Origin: Maribacter arcticus
Lineage (GTDB): Bacteria > Bacteroidota > Bacteroidia > Flavobacteriales > Flavobacteriaceae
DNA length: 64,000 nucleotides
Direction: 5' to 3'
Assembly: GCF_900167935.1 (NCBI RefSeq)
Contig: NZ_FUYL01000007.1
Location: forward strand, 181,226 to 245,225
Part shown: in pieces, positions 10,241-21,600 of the stretch
How the letters are laid out: each line of letters begins with the position of its first letter
Numbering within the stretch: position 1 is the first letter of the stretch
Program-made: the position numbers and the translations under genes
The notes under the pieces: model-generated
Seen by the model: the letters and a program-made list of their open reading frames with translations, nothing else
What the model was told of the DNA's origin: nothing
Database searches by the model: none

Positions 10241-10615
10241 TTATGTTAAGGTTATCAGCTTATTTTTTAACAGTGAAAAATCTAAAGGCTTGGTTAGAAA
10301 ATCATCAGCACCAAGATTTTTTGCCATAGTTCTATTTTCATCATCACCATAGGCAGTAATCATCATGACCTTAGGTGGTGGCTTCACATAATTCTTTTTA
10401 ATGTTTTCTAATAATTCTAGTCCGCTCATGCCCGGCATATTAATATCCGATAAAATCAACACGGCTTCATGTTCCATAGTTTTCATGACTTTCAGTGCGT
10501 CTTCTCCAGAGAAGGCAAAAACAAATTCTAGTTCTTCTTTGCGTATTTCTTTCCTAAAGCGCTGTTCAAACAACACTTTTACATCTTGTTCATCATCTAC
10601 AACTAATATCTTCAT
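10241..10615 (-). CDS. Stand-alone receiver-domain response regulator
   Basis: A 124-residue protein made only of a receiver domain, CheY-like. The acidic pair DDE is at residues 7-9, the acceptor is Asp57 ([13 protein letters not shown]), Thr/Ala are in MMITAYGD, and the conserved Lys is in DFLTKPLDF. There is no output domain. Its sequence is close to the receiver of the next gene ([24 protein letters not shown] versus a similar stretch), so the two are paralogues. It lies 50 bp after the propeller kinase and 4 bp before the cyclase gene. It is probably a phosphotransfer intermediate or a competing sink for the three kinases. Confidence 0.92.
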   Translation of the reverse strand: MKILVVDDEQDVKVLFEQRFRKEIRKEELEFVFAFSGEDALKVMKTMEHEAVLILSDINMPGMSGLELLENIKKNYVKPPPKVMMITAYGDDENRTMAKNLGADDFLTKPLDFSLLKNKLITLT

Positions 10616-10665
10616 AATCTGTTTATTTTGTATTTAAATAGTATATTGAGGGAACATTATGTCAT

Positions 10666-13600
10666 TTAATTCATTGGTAATGAGATGGTGAAGGTGGTGC
10701 CTTCTCCTTGTTTGGTTTCAACGGTTAATTCACCACCATGCACTTGTACGATATCATAACTTAATGAAAGTCCTAGACCGGTACCTTCTCCAGATGGTTT
10801 AGTAGTGAAGAAAGGTTGAAATATTTTATCCAATACCTCTTTAGGTACTCCATTACCGTTATCAGAAACTTTAATTAAAGCCATATTTCCCTGTTTCTTG
10901 GTACTCACAGAGACGGTGGGTTCATAACCTTTTGGGTTTTGTTCCTTTTTCTTTTTAACCACGTAAAAAGCATTGGTAATCAGATTTAAAATTACCCTAC
11001 CCATATCTTGGGGAACGATATTTATTTTGTCTATGCTATCGTCAAAATCAGTGTTCAACGTAGCATTAAAACTTTTGTCTTTAGCACGCAAACCATGGTA
11101 AGCAAGGCGAAGGTACTCGTCTGAAAGAGTATTGATATCGGTCATTTCTTTTTGACCAGTACTACTACGGCTATGTTGTAGCATCCCTTTTACAATACCA
11201 TCAGCACGTTTGCCATGAAAGATAATTTTATCTTCATTAGCAGATACATCTTTTGCTAAAGCTTTTACTTCGTCGTAATTCCCCTTAGCTATTTCTTCCT
11301 CTAATTCTTCTAAAAGTTCTTTATTTACTTCAGAGAAGTTGTTTACAAAGTTAAGTGGGTTCTGAATTTCATGGGCAATACCTGCGGTAAGTTCACCCAA
11401 ACTTGCCATTTTTTCTGACTGTATAAGTTTTGATTGGGTAGATTTTAACTCATCAATTTTAGTTTTTAGCTGTACGGTTCTGTGAGAAACACGCTCTTCT
11501 AGAATTCTATTCTCTTTTTTTAACCAACGAGAACGATAGTTAATTATAGACCAAATACCTAAAGTCCCAACCAATAAAAAGAGTAGGGTAGCCCACCATG
11601 TATTCCACCAAGGCGGAAGAATGGTAAAAGTCATAGTAGTAGGTTTTCCCCAAATTTGATTAAAACCTTTAGAGGCTACTTTAAAAGTATATTCTCCCGG
11701 GGGAAGGTCTCTATAGTTTTCACTGGTTGTTTCCTTTGAAATAGTACTCCAATTATTATCTATCCCTTCAAGGATATAACGGTAAACTACTGCCTCAGTA
11801 TTTGAAAAATAGTTGGTATTGTAATTAAAGCTAAGGTAATTCTCGGTGTAGGGTAAAGTGAGACCGATAGGTGTGTTATAAGGGCCTTCTGTGTTATCCC
11901 ATTTTATATTCTTTTCATTTTGATAACTACTACCATTAACGAATGAATCATGAGATATAAATGTGTCGTCATTGGCTAACAATAAGGTGTCTATGGCACT
12001 TCTTTTTTTCTGAATTGTTTCAATATTATAAAACTCACGACGTTTGTCCATGATATTCAGACTCGTTATATAGGTTGGGAGTGCAGTAGTATCAACTTTT
12101 AATTCGTTGATTACGGTAAGCATAGCGCCTTCCACGCCCGCCCAAAATCTATTGTTCTTGTCAAAAGTGAAGCTGTTTTCAGAAAAATCAACTAAAGTAA
12201 GACCTTGCTCCCTACCAACGGTTTTTACCTTCCAACTAGGTTCTTGCGAATCAGCGGTTATTATCGGCTCTATAATGGTGAGTCCCTTTGAAGTACCTGT
12301 ATAGATTAAGCCTTTATAGTCTGCTATTGCATATACATCATTAGCTGCAATACCTTCAGCAGTTTTAAACGTGGTAAGCTTATAGTTTTCTACATCAATT
12401 TTCACTACTCCATCTTCACTTGCAGCCCAAATATTATGCTCTGCATCCTCATTCAATGAAAATATTTCATTAGACACGAGACCTTGTTGAGTATTCAAGA
12501 AAACCCGCTCTAAAGTGGTAGCGTCAATTTTTTGTATTCCGGAACCCAAGCTACCTATCCAAATTGTGTTCGAAGAATCCTTTATTAGAATATTGTTTCG
12601 CGCAATTTCTTCCGCCTTTTCAGGTAAGTAATATTTAAAAATTGTTTTTTCTAAGTTAACCATCAATATTTCTCCATCTCCACCACCCATCCATATATTA
12701 CCATTGTCATCTTCTACAATAGAAACAACAGTGTTGATTTCTAATCCCTCTAAGGTTGTAAGATGTTGAATAGTTCCTTTTTTTATATCGATAATACTTA
12801 TACCAAGTATACTATAATTAGACCAAACTCTACCCTTTGAGTCTTCAAAAAGCCGAGAATTTGAATTGCTCAACAAACCCTGTTCGGTACCGAGATGCTT
12901 TATAGTTCTAGTCTCTGGGTCATAAATATCAATTCCTTCGTATGTGCCAATCCAAATTTTACCATCGCTGGTTTCCAAAGTAGTCCACACGCTATTACTG
13001 CTAAGACCATTATTTTTAGTAAAGTTCCCGGGCCTACCTGTATTTTGGTCTATTTTATATAATCCTCCTTGTATTATAGAAACCCAAATATCACCTTGAA
13101 TATCTTCAATAATATTAAAAATTACTTGAGATGATGCGTTGGTAACATTATACTTTTCTAGTTGCCCAGTCTCTTCATTTAGCGAATAAATAATTCCATT
13201 GGCTGTACCTAACCAAAAGGTGCCAGAAGAATCCTTAAAAATATTAATGTATTGATTTTTATCGTCTAAGCCCTGTTGTTTGGAATAGGATGAAATTGTA
13301 TTTTTTGACGGGTTCAGAATATTATAGCCAGCATTACTGGTTATCCAAATTCTACCTGACTCTTCTTGAAAAAATCGCCCTATAAAATTTTCATTTAATC
13401 CATTATCCTCATTTAATACCATATTTCTTCCCTTTTCAAGGTCTAAAATATGTGCCCCTTTTCCTGTTGAAAGCCAAATAAGTCCGTCTTTATCTTGAAA
13501 GGGACTTATGGTAAAACCATCAACTAGACCTTGGGGTTCATTGAATTGTTGTAGGGTCTTATTTTCAAAATCAATAATGTTGTAGCCCACTCCGTGATTT

Positions 13601-14376
13601 GATAACCAAAATTTACCATCATTAGCCTCTATAATGCCGTACACATTCCCAAAATTATTAGTGACATCAATTTCATAAACCAACTTGGCTTCAAAATCGA
13701 TTATGGAAATTGAATTTGAATCGTTTCCAACCCAAAATCTACCCTTAGAATCTTGAAAAATAGTATATACAAGACCAGTATGTAAGCCCTGTTCAGCACC
13801 ATACATTTTAAGATTTTCGCTATCGTATTTAACGATACCATTGAAAGAACCTATCCAAAGTGCACCTGTTTTGTCGCTCATAATTGCCCTAGGCTGGCTT
13901 GGCAACCCTAAACTTGAATTTACTGCGAAGACCCCGCGTGTAGCCTCTGGTAGTGTTGAGAGAGATCCTGCTTTTTGTATTTCAGGTTCACCTAAAACGG
14001 TGACTTTTATTTTCAAATCTATTTTTAATAGGCTGTCTAAACTAAAGGGTGCAGAAGGTAAGCTGTCTAAGGAGAATGGCTCAGAATTATATTTTTCTGT
14101 TAAAGGAAAGGGTAGGCCTATATCAATTGGTTTTTCTGGTAATTTATCCCAATTAAATCTTTTTATTGGTAAAGGCTTTATATCTTTTGGGTCCTTACTT
14201 TTCCATATTAAGGTATCGGGTTCTGAAAACTCAAAAGTTTTGGTGACAGGTTGTTTATACTCGTTTTCTAATGATGGGAATGGTGGTACATCTCTATTTT
14301 CCTTACAAGATGTAATGAACAGTAAAGATATAAGTATATAGAAACTACTATATTTAATGATAGTTGATTTTTTCAT
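10666..14376 (-). CDS. Two-component propeller sensor histidine kinase
   Basis: A 1236-residue sensor. A type II-like signal (LLISLLFITSC, Cys24) is followed by two-component-regulator propeller repeats over about residues 140-830 (GLPSQPRAIMSDKTGALWIG and many similar blades). A Y_Y_Y domain lies at about 845-920 (RDLPPGEYTFKVAS), a membrane helix at about 925-945 (WWATLLFLLVGTLGIWSI), a coiled coil, then a HisKA/HATPase core with phospho-acceptor His1002 (GIAHEIQNPLNF) and G-boxes (DNGNGVP, GEGTGLGLSL). Propeller kinases of this class usually sense periplasmic ligands. No receiver or AraC domain is fused, unlike classical hybrids. It starts 2 bp after the preceding kinase gene. Confidence 0.93.
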   Translation of the reverse strand: MKKSTIIKYSSFYILISLLFITSCKENRDVPPFPSLENEYKQPVTKTFEFSEPDTLIWKSKDPKDIKPLPIKRFNWDKLPEKPIDIGLPFPLTEKYNSEPFSLDSLPSAPFSLDSLLKIDLKIKVTVLGEPEIQKAGSLSTLPEATRGVFAVNSSLGLPSQPRAIMSDKTGALWIGSFNGIVKYDSENLKMYGAEQGLHTGLVYTIFQDSKGRFWVGNDSNSISIIDFEAKLVYEIDVTNNFGNVYGIIEANDGKFWLSNHGVGYNIIDFENKTLQQFNEPQGLVDGFTISPFQDKDGLIWLSTGKGAHILDLEKGRNMVLNEDNGLNENFIGRFFQEESGRIWITSNAGYNILNPSKNTISSYSKQQGLDDKNQYINIFKDSSGTFWLGTANGIIYSLNEETGQLEKYNVTNASSQVIFNIIEDIQGDIWVSIIQGGLYKIDQNTGRPGNFTKNNGLSSNSVWTTLETSDGKIWIGTYEGIDIYDPETRTIKHLGTEQGLLSNSNSRLFEDSKGRVWSNYSILGISIIDIKKGTIQHLTTLEGLEINTVVSIVEDDNGNIWMGGGDGEILMVNLEKTIFKYYLPEKAEEIARNNILIKDSSNTIWIGSLGSGIQKIDATTLERVFLNTQQGLVSNEIFSLNEDAEHNIWAASEDGVVKIDVENYKLTTFKTAEGIAANDVYAIADYKGLIYTGTSKGLTIIEPIITADSQEPSWKVKTVGREQGLTLVDFSENSFTFDKNNRFWAGVEGAMLTVINELKVDTTALPTYITSLNIMDKRREFYNIETIQKKRSAIDTLLLANDDTFISHDSFVNGSSYQNEKNIKWDNTEGPYNTPIGLTLPYTENYLSFNYNTNYFSNTEAVVYRYILEGIDNNWSTISKETTSENYRDLPPGEYTFKVASKGFNQIWGKPTTMTFTILPPWWNTWWATLLFLLVGTLGIWSIINYRSRWLKKENRILEERVSHRTVQLKTKIDELKSTQSKLIQSEKMASLGELTAGIAHEIQNPLNFVNNFSEVNKELLEELEEEIAKGNYDEVKALAKDVSANEDKIIFHGKRADGIVKGMLQHSRSSTGQKEMTDINTLSDEYLRLAYHGLRAKDKSFNATLNTDFDDSIDKINIVPQDMGRVILNLITNAFYVVKKKKEQNPKGYEPTVSVSTKKQGNMALIKVSDNGNGVPKEVLDKIFQPFFTTKPSGEGTGLGLSLSYDIVQVHGGELTVETKQGEGTTFTISLPMN

Positions 14377-14378
14377 AA

Positions 14379-15689
14379 TCAGTTAGTTAATGGTAAGTTA
14401 ATACAAAATGTGGTGCCTTCACCATCCTTAGTTTCGACCTTTAATTCTCCTCCATGCCCTTTCGTCACAATATCGTAGCTCATGCTCAGTCCTAGCCCGG
14501 TCCCTTGCCCTGTGGGTTTGGTGGTAAAGAAAGGTTGGAATATTTTATCCAATACCTTTTTGGGAATTCCGTTGCCATTATCGGTAACCTTGATTTCCAC
14601 ATGACCTCCCATCTTTTTAGTGGTTACAGAAACAGAAGGTTTAAAATCTTTTTCTTGTTGTTTTTTCTCATTCACCGCATAAAAGGCATTGGTAATCAGA
14701 TTCAAAATCACGCGCCCCATATCTTGGGGTATTACGTTTACCTTGCCAATAGTCTTATCAAAATCAGTAATCAATTCAGCATTAAATGATTTATCCTTGG
14801 CACGCAGACCGTGGTAGGCCAGGCGCAGGTATTCGTCTGCCAAGGCATTGATGTCCGTAGGTTCTTTGGTGCCGCTACTACTTCTTGAGTGTTGCAACAT
14901 ACCCTTTACAATATTGTCTGCACGTTTACCGTGGTGGTTTATTTTTTCAAGGTTTTGTTTGATATCCAATGAAATAGCCTTGGCTTCCTCAAGATCTCCT
15001 TTATCCAACTCTTCGTTCATTTCATCAACCAGTTCGTTACTGACTTCACTGAAATTATTCACAAAGTTGAGCGGATTTTGAATTTCGTGTGCTATGCCAG
15101 CAGTAAGTTCTCCAAGCGATGCCATTTTTTCAGATTGGATGAGTTGGGATTGTGTTGCTTTTAAATTTTTGAGGGATGTCTTTAATGCCAAAGTTTGTTC
15201 ATCAACTTTTCTCTGCAGACGCTCGTTATCACGTTTCCATTCATCTTGATGCCACGTATCGCCATCAGTTTCTACGCCAACTGAGCCATGCCAATGTATA
15301 ATGCGCCATTGATTTTCCTCGTAAAATAATACGGTCGAAATTCTAAGCGCTAGTTCTGTTTTTATGGCATTAGATTTAAAACGGACATCAAATTCTGAAA
15401 CAATCACTGCAGTATCTGTATGATGTGAATACTGTTTTTTTATAATTTTAGATTGATAGCTATAATCCTCCAAAGACTGTCTTTGTTCCTGACCAATTTG
15501 ACATAAAGCTTTAAGATCTTTAATGCCAAAAACTTTTTCGTCAGTTGTAGTACCATATCCCATAATATCTGTTGATGTTATGCTATCAAGTTGATCTGTA
15601 GGGCAGTCTTCCATGAAACTGTCTATCCAGAGTTTGTAGGTGTCTAATAAGTCCTTTTCTTTATTTTTTTCCATATCAGTTGGGTACAA
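14379..15689 (-). CDS. Cytosolic histidine kinase with NTF2/SnoaL-like sensor domain
   Basis: A 436-residue soluble kinase. Residues 1-145 form an NTF2/SnoaL-like cone-fold domain (LLDTYKLWIDSF at the start, NQWRIIHWHGSVG at the end). A coiled coil follows (RLQRKVDEQTLALKTSL) and then the HisKA/HATPase core with His201 (GIAHEIQNPLNF), DNGNGIP and GQGTGLGLSM. There is no signal peptide or membrane helix. The catalytic core is almost the same as those of the two flanking kinases. Its start overlaps the end of the giant kinase gene by 14 bases, and 2 bp separate it from the propeller kinase, so translation is probably coupled. Confidence 0.92.
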   Translation of the reverse strand: MYPTDMEKNKEKDLLDTYKLWIDSFMEDCPTDQLDSITSTDIMGYGTTTDEKVFGIKDLKALCQIGQEQRQSLEDYSYQSKIIKKQYSHHTDTAVIVSEFDVRFKSNAIKTELALRISTVLFYEENQWRIIHWHGSVGVETDGDTWHQDEWKRDNERLQRKVDEQTLALKTSLKNLKATQSQLIQSEKMASLGELTAGIAHEIQNPLNFVNNFSEVSNELVDEMNEELDKGDLEEAKAISLDIKQNLEKINHHGKRADNIVKGMLQHSRSSSGTKEPTDINALADEYLRLAYHGLRAKDKSFNAELITDFDKTIGKVNVIPQDMGRVILNLITNAFYAVNEKKQQEKDFKPSVSVTTKKMGGHVEIKVTDNGNGIPKKVLDKIFQPFFTTKPTGQGTGLGLSMSYDIVTKGHGGELKVETKDGEGTTFCINLPLTN

Positions 15690-18600
15690 TTGGTAAAATA
15701 ATACTTAATATAGTGCCTTGCCCTTCCTTTGTCTCAACCTTTAAGTTTCCACCATGAGCTTTTACAATATCATAGCTCACACTTAATCCCAAACCGGTTC
15801 CTTGTCCTGTGGGTTTGGTAGTAAAAAAGGGTTGGAATACCTTATCCAATATCTTTTGTGGTATACCATCACCATTATCCGAAACATTAACCCTGATATG
15901 GTTATCTACCTTTATGGTACTGACAGAGACTATGGGTTTAAAATTTTCGTTGTGCTGTTTCTTCTCATTTACGGCATAAAAAGCATTGGTAATTAAATTG
16001 AGAATAACCCGCCCCATGTCTTGCGGCATAATATTTACTTTTCCAATACGCTTATCAAAATCGGTTTCTAATGTTGCATTGAATGACTTGTCTTTGGCGC
16101 GTAAACCGTGATAAGCCAAGCGCAAATACTCGTCTGCCAGAGCATTGATATCGGTAGGTTCTTTGGTGCCGCTACTGCTTCTTGAATGCTGTAACATTCC
16201 CTTTACAATGGCATCCGCTCGTTTACCATGGTGGTTTATTTTTTCAAGATTTTGAATCACATCGTTCATTATCGCCTTTACTTCTTCAAAGTCACCGTTC
16301 TCTATTTCTTCCTGCATTTCCTCTAAAAGCTCTTTACTGACCTCTGAGAAATTATTAACAAAGTTCAAAGGGTTCTGAATCTCGTGGGCAATGCCGGCAG
16401 TGAGTTCGCCTAAGGAAGCCATTTTTTCGGATTGGATCAATTGCGTTTGGGTCTGTTGTAACTCTGAAAGCGCTTCTTCCGCTAGTTGTTTCTGGGCTTG
16501 TAGCTTGATGAGGTTTTGTTGGGCAAGAATGGTCTGTTCTTCCGCTTTTTGGAGATCCAGAAAACGAATATAGGCCTGCTCAAATACCTTCCCAAAACGG
16601 ACGATAACTGCATTGTCCTCAATGGAGAAGGCTTCCTGCGAGTATCTGATCAACTGAATGCCCGAATTTTTCATGAAGGTCAAGGTGGTCGTAAACCCGG
16701 TACAGGTCTTCATAAACGCCACAATTTCCGGATTAAAGGAATTTCCGGTTCCCATTAGGGCCTTAAAATAGTCCTTCATCACCTTACCGGTATAGGTTTT
16801 GGCGAAAAATTCCGGCCGTTCCTTTATGGCTTTATTAAATTCTCGCTGTACTTGAGTCTCATTATTATACGGTATGCGCAAGGGTTTTTTAGAATTGGCG
16901 CCGCCTACCCAAATATCATATTCAGAGTCGTTGTCAATAACCCCACTCATGGCTAAAGCGTCAATTTGTAGGCCTACAGCGCGTACTTGTTCTAGTATTT
17001 CGTTCGCAACGTTCTGCATTTCACTACTCTTGCTCATTTCCAAGGAACGACTCCGTACTTTTTCCAAGGCCGCTTCAATCTGGGCTTCTCTCGCTTGTGC
17101 TTCTGCTTTTTCAAGATCTAGAAAGCGTGTGTAGGATTGCTCAAAGACTTGTCCAAATCGAGCAATAATTTTATTCTCATAATCCGAATAGGGTAGTGAT
17201 TGGTTGTTGGCAATCGCCAGCATAATATTGGGATGAATTGAAACAGATCTTGCCAAGCCTTTAGACATTTGATAGTCACTAATTTCTTTGGTCCAGGCGT
17301 TTTTACCGGAATTTTTGAGTAAGTGTTGGAACCATTCTTGATGTTCTTTTAATGAACTTATATCCGTAAAAAAGGATAGTTTCTTTTTTTGAGCGTTTCT
17401 AAGTTTTCTAATCATTGGTATATCTTTATACGGCAGACTAAAACGAACAGGCTCAGGTAATCCGTATGGGGCCACCCAGAAACTGTAATCATCTTCAAGA
17501 TTGTTGTTTAAAAAACTAACAGTACTAAATCTAAACCCTAAGGCTTGTAATTGTTCTGACACAACAAGTATTACTTCTAAAAGTTCGGTACTTTTCTGCA
17601 TTCCCATCGAACGACTTCTTACTTTTTCTAAAGCAGCTTCTATCTGCGCTTCTCTTGCCTGGGCTTCTGCTTTTTTAAGATCTAGAAAGCGTGTATAGGT
17701 TTGTTCGAATACTTTGGCAAAGCGTTTAAAAATATCATGTGCTTCAGGAACAGGTTTGTACGTAATAAAAAGGATGTAGCCATGCTTAAAGAAAGCAACA
17801 TGATCTATTTGGTACGTGGGCAAGGTGATGCCAGATTCCTCCATGGCTTTAAGTGAATCACCGGCCAGAGGAATTGTTTTCAAATAATCATAATGCGCTT
17901 GGCATTTGGCTCCTACAAATTCTTCCACATGAAATTTTTCTCCCCGTTGTCCCTTTTCATAAAAATCTAAAAAGAAATCCTCTCGTGGCGTTTTATAGAA
18001 GGGCAACCTTCCATTTTTACTACTGAACCATTCATAATCCCCTTCTACATTATCTGCATAGACATGAAATGCACATCCCCAGGTTTGAATCCCAAGACTT
18101 TTTACCTGTTCATCCAATAGATTAGAGGCCTCTGCCAATTCAGAGCTGTTGCGCATGGCCATAGTTCGGCTTCTTACTTTTTCTAAGGCTGCTTCTATTT
18201 GCGCTTCACGAGTTTGTGCTTCTGCTTTTTTAAGATCTAGAAAGCGCGTATAGGTTTGTTGGAATACTTTTCCAAAGCGCATAAGTATGTTGTTCTCACC
18301 TTCTGTATAGGGTGTACCCTCAAAATTCTCTATGTAAAGGCCTACATTATCTAACAATACCGTTGAAATAGCAAGACCCGGACAATTCATATAAAATTCT
18401 ATGATCTTCTCTGATACATTTTCGATATGTGTAAACAGTTCTCTGTAAAATTTATTTTTTTCTTCAAAAGTCAGAAGATTGGCAAAGAAACCCTTGCCCA
18501 TTTCTTTGGCTTGAATAAAACTATTCCAATGGGCTGTATCAAAATAGGGTATGGTTACCTCCGTGGGAACCTCATTTTTATCGGCTAGCCAGATATGCAT

Positions 18601-21600
18601 ACTGTCATTTTCTTTGTAATCAACAATAAAACCGGTATGTTCTATATTGATATTTAAAATGACGAATTGGTCATACACTGTTTGGATTACGTATTTAAGC
18701 TCCTCGCTTTTATGCATGGCCATAGATTGTGCACGTACTCTTTCTAGAGCCGCTTCAATCTTTGCCTCCCTTGCCTGTTCCTCGGCCTTTTTTAAATCCA
18801 AGAAACGGGTATAGGTCTGATCGAAAACTTTTGCAAATCTTTTCAGGATTTCTACATCGGGATAGGGTTCTATGGTAATAATCAGTAAATATCCCTTTGA
18901 AAAATAAGCGGCGTTCCATTGCTGTCTTTCCGGTAATTGAAGGCCCTCGTCCATGATTTTTTGAAAAAATGGACTCACCTCAGCAATGGATAGCATGTAA
19001 TTATAATGCTGCTTTAGTGCCTTACCCGATTTTTCAATGGATAAAAAATCAACTTTTTTCCGCCAGCCCTGGTACATCTCTTTATGTGCGGGATCAGCAG
19101 TATTGGGAATGACAACAGGGGGGAAGACACCATTCTTGTTCGCGAACCAAAATTCATCCTTATCCGAATTCTCAGCGCACAAACCAAAACCGGTACCCCA
19201 AAGTTCACCACCTAGATTTCTCAACTGTTCAAAGAGTACAAAGGCTGTATCTGCCAGTTCTTCTGATGATTGCATGGCCATGGTACGGGCACGAACCCGC
19301 TCCAGCGCCAGTTGAATTTCTGATTCCCTAGCCAGGGCCTCCGCTTTTTGTAGGTCTAAAAAACGGGTGTAGGTTTGTTCGAAGACCTTGGCGAAGCGAA
19401 TGAAAATATCATGTGCTTCAGGACAGTGTTCATAAGTGATAAACATAAGATTGCCATGCGAGAAATTGGCAAGATGGTTAATCTGGAAAGTTGGTATTGG
19501 GTAGCCAGCCTGAGCCCGTTTTTCGAAGATTTCTTTAATCCCGGGAAGGGTTTGGAAATATCGATAGTGTGTTTCCAATGCGTTTCCTTCAAGCACATCT
19601 ATAAAAAGCTTATCGCCCCTGTCCCTTGATTCCTTAAAGTGAATGAAGGCAGCTTCTTCCGTGAGCGGTATTTTGTAACCTTTCAGAATACCCCCATCGG
19701 GGCTGCCCATGTAAGAAGTAAAAACAGTATCCTCTTTTTCCCAAATATTAAACCCACAGCTCCATGGAGGCACCCCCAACATTTGTATTTGCTGAAACAA
19801 CAGAGCAGATGTATCGTTCAATTCAGTACTGTGCTGCATGGCCATTGTTCTGGCTCGAACTCGTTCCAGAGCCAATTCAATTTGGGATTCCCTTGCCTGT
19901 ACTTCTGCTTTTTGAAGGTCTAGGAAACGAATATAGGCCTGTGAAAATACTTGAGCAAAGCGCTTAAAAATGGCATTCTCTTCATCGGTAAATGGCATGG
20001 CCCTATAATTACCGACGTAGAGGTCGATATGTTGCATTAAAAAACTAGATCGGGCAAAACCTGGACTATTCAAAATAAAATCCTTTACATGCTCTGGGAA
20101 ATTTTTTAGCGCTGAATGTTGGATCATATGTGCACTCCATGCTCTATTTTCTTCCTTTGTAAAAACATCGGCGATAAAATCATTTTCCTTTTTTTGAGCC
20201 TCTATGACAGAATTGAGCACCCTATTGTCAAAAAATGGTACTTGGATTAAAACAGGTTTGGGTTGCCCACTAGCAGTGAGCCAAAATTTAAAATCACTTT
20301 TTTGGTAGTTCTTCCCAAAACTAACAGTGTCGAATTTTAAGTCCAATAGGCGTAATTGCTCCGAGACCACCTCTATTACGGCTAACAATTCTTCACTATT
20401 ATGCATGGCTAGAGACCGACTACGAACCCGTTCTAAAGCTCCTTCGATTTGTGCTTCCTTTGCCTGTGCTTCTGCTTTTTGCAAATCAAGGAAGCGGGTG
20501 TAGGTTTGTTGAAAGGCGTTTGTAAAGCGTAACATCATTTTGATATTGCTTTCCGATAACCGTTCAGCACCTACAATCAATAAATACCCCTGCTTAAAAT
20601 TAAATGTTTGCAGCGCCAATCTTTTTGGTGTGTGCGCAATTAATTCTTTGGCCGTTAAATTAAAATTAATGGTCCGTTCGGCAATAAACGTTTGATGGTT
20701 GATAGTTCCCTTTTCATTCAATTGGATGATATGAAAGGGGTCTTGTTTTTTCCAACTTTTTGTAATAGAACGCATCACCTTCGTTTCCTTATGGGGGACA
20801 CCCATAGGTTTGGCAAATGCGGTACCGTCCAATTGGTTTGATAAATAATTCCACCCAATATTCTCATCCTTATCCATAAGCACATAGCCACTGGTGAGAC
20901 TGGATATGCCCAATTTGAAAAGCTCATGATACAAAAGTGACCCAGCCTCTAAAAGTTCGTCGCTTTTATGCATGGCCATACTTCGAGAACGCACTCTTTC
21001 CAAGGCAACTTCAATTTGAGCTTCCCGTGCCTGCACTTCTGCCTGTTGCAAATCAAGGAAACGAGTGTAGGTTTGTTCGAAGACTTTGGCGAATCGTTTG
21101 AAAACATCATAAGCCTCAGGATAAGGCTCATAAGTAATGAACATCAGGTAACCTTGTGAGAAAAAGGCACAGTGCGAAATTTGAAATTTTGGCATTTCAA
21201 ATCCAGAAACCAAAATATCTCCCAATGCTTTTTTAGATGCGGGAAGATTAAACATATAGGTGTAGGTTTCCTCAAGCTCTTGTCCGCCTGACTCCATCAC
21301 AAACAGCTCTTCGCCACGCTGCCTGGCTTCGGAGATTTTTATGAAGAATGGATTTTCTGTGAGTGGTGTTGTAAATGGAGTAAGGAGACCACCATCAACT
21401 GCGCTCATCCATTGGGTTACAGCTTTTTCATCCTTCTCAAAAATATTAAATCCACAGGCCCAAGGACGCATACCCAAAGCTTGCATTTGTTTAAACATCT
21501 CGATGGATGTCTCGGCTAATTCAGAACTGTTCTGCATGGCCATGGTTCTACTTCTTATCCGTTCCAACGCTGCTTCAATTTGAGCTTCCTTTGCCTGTGC

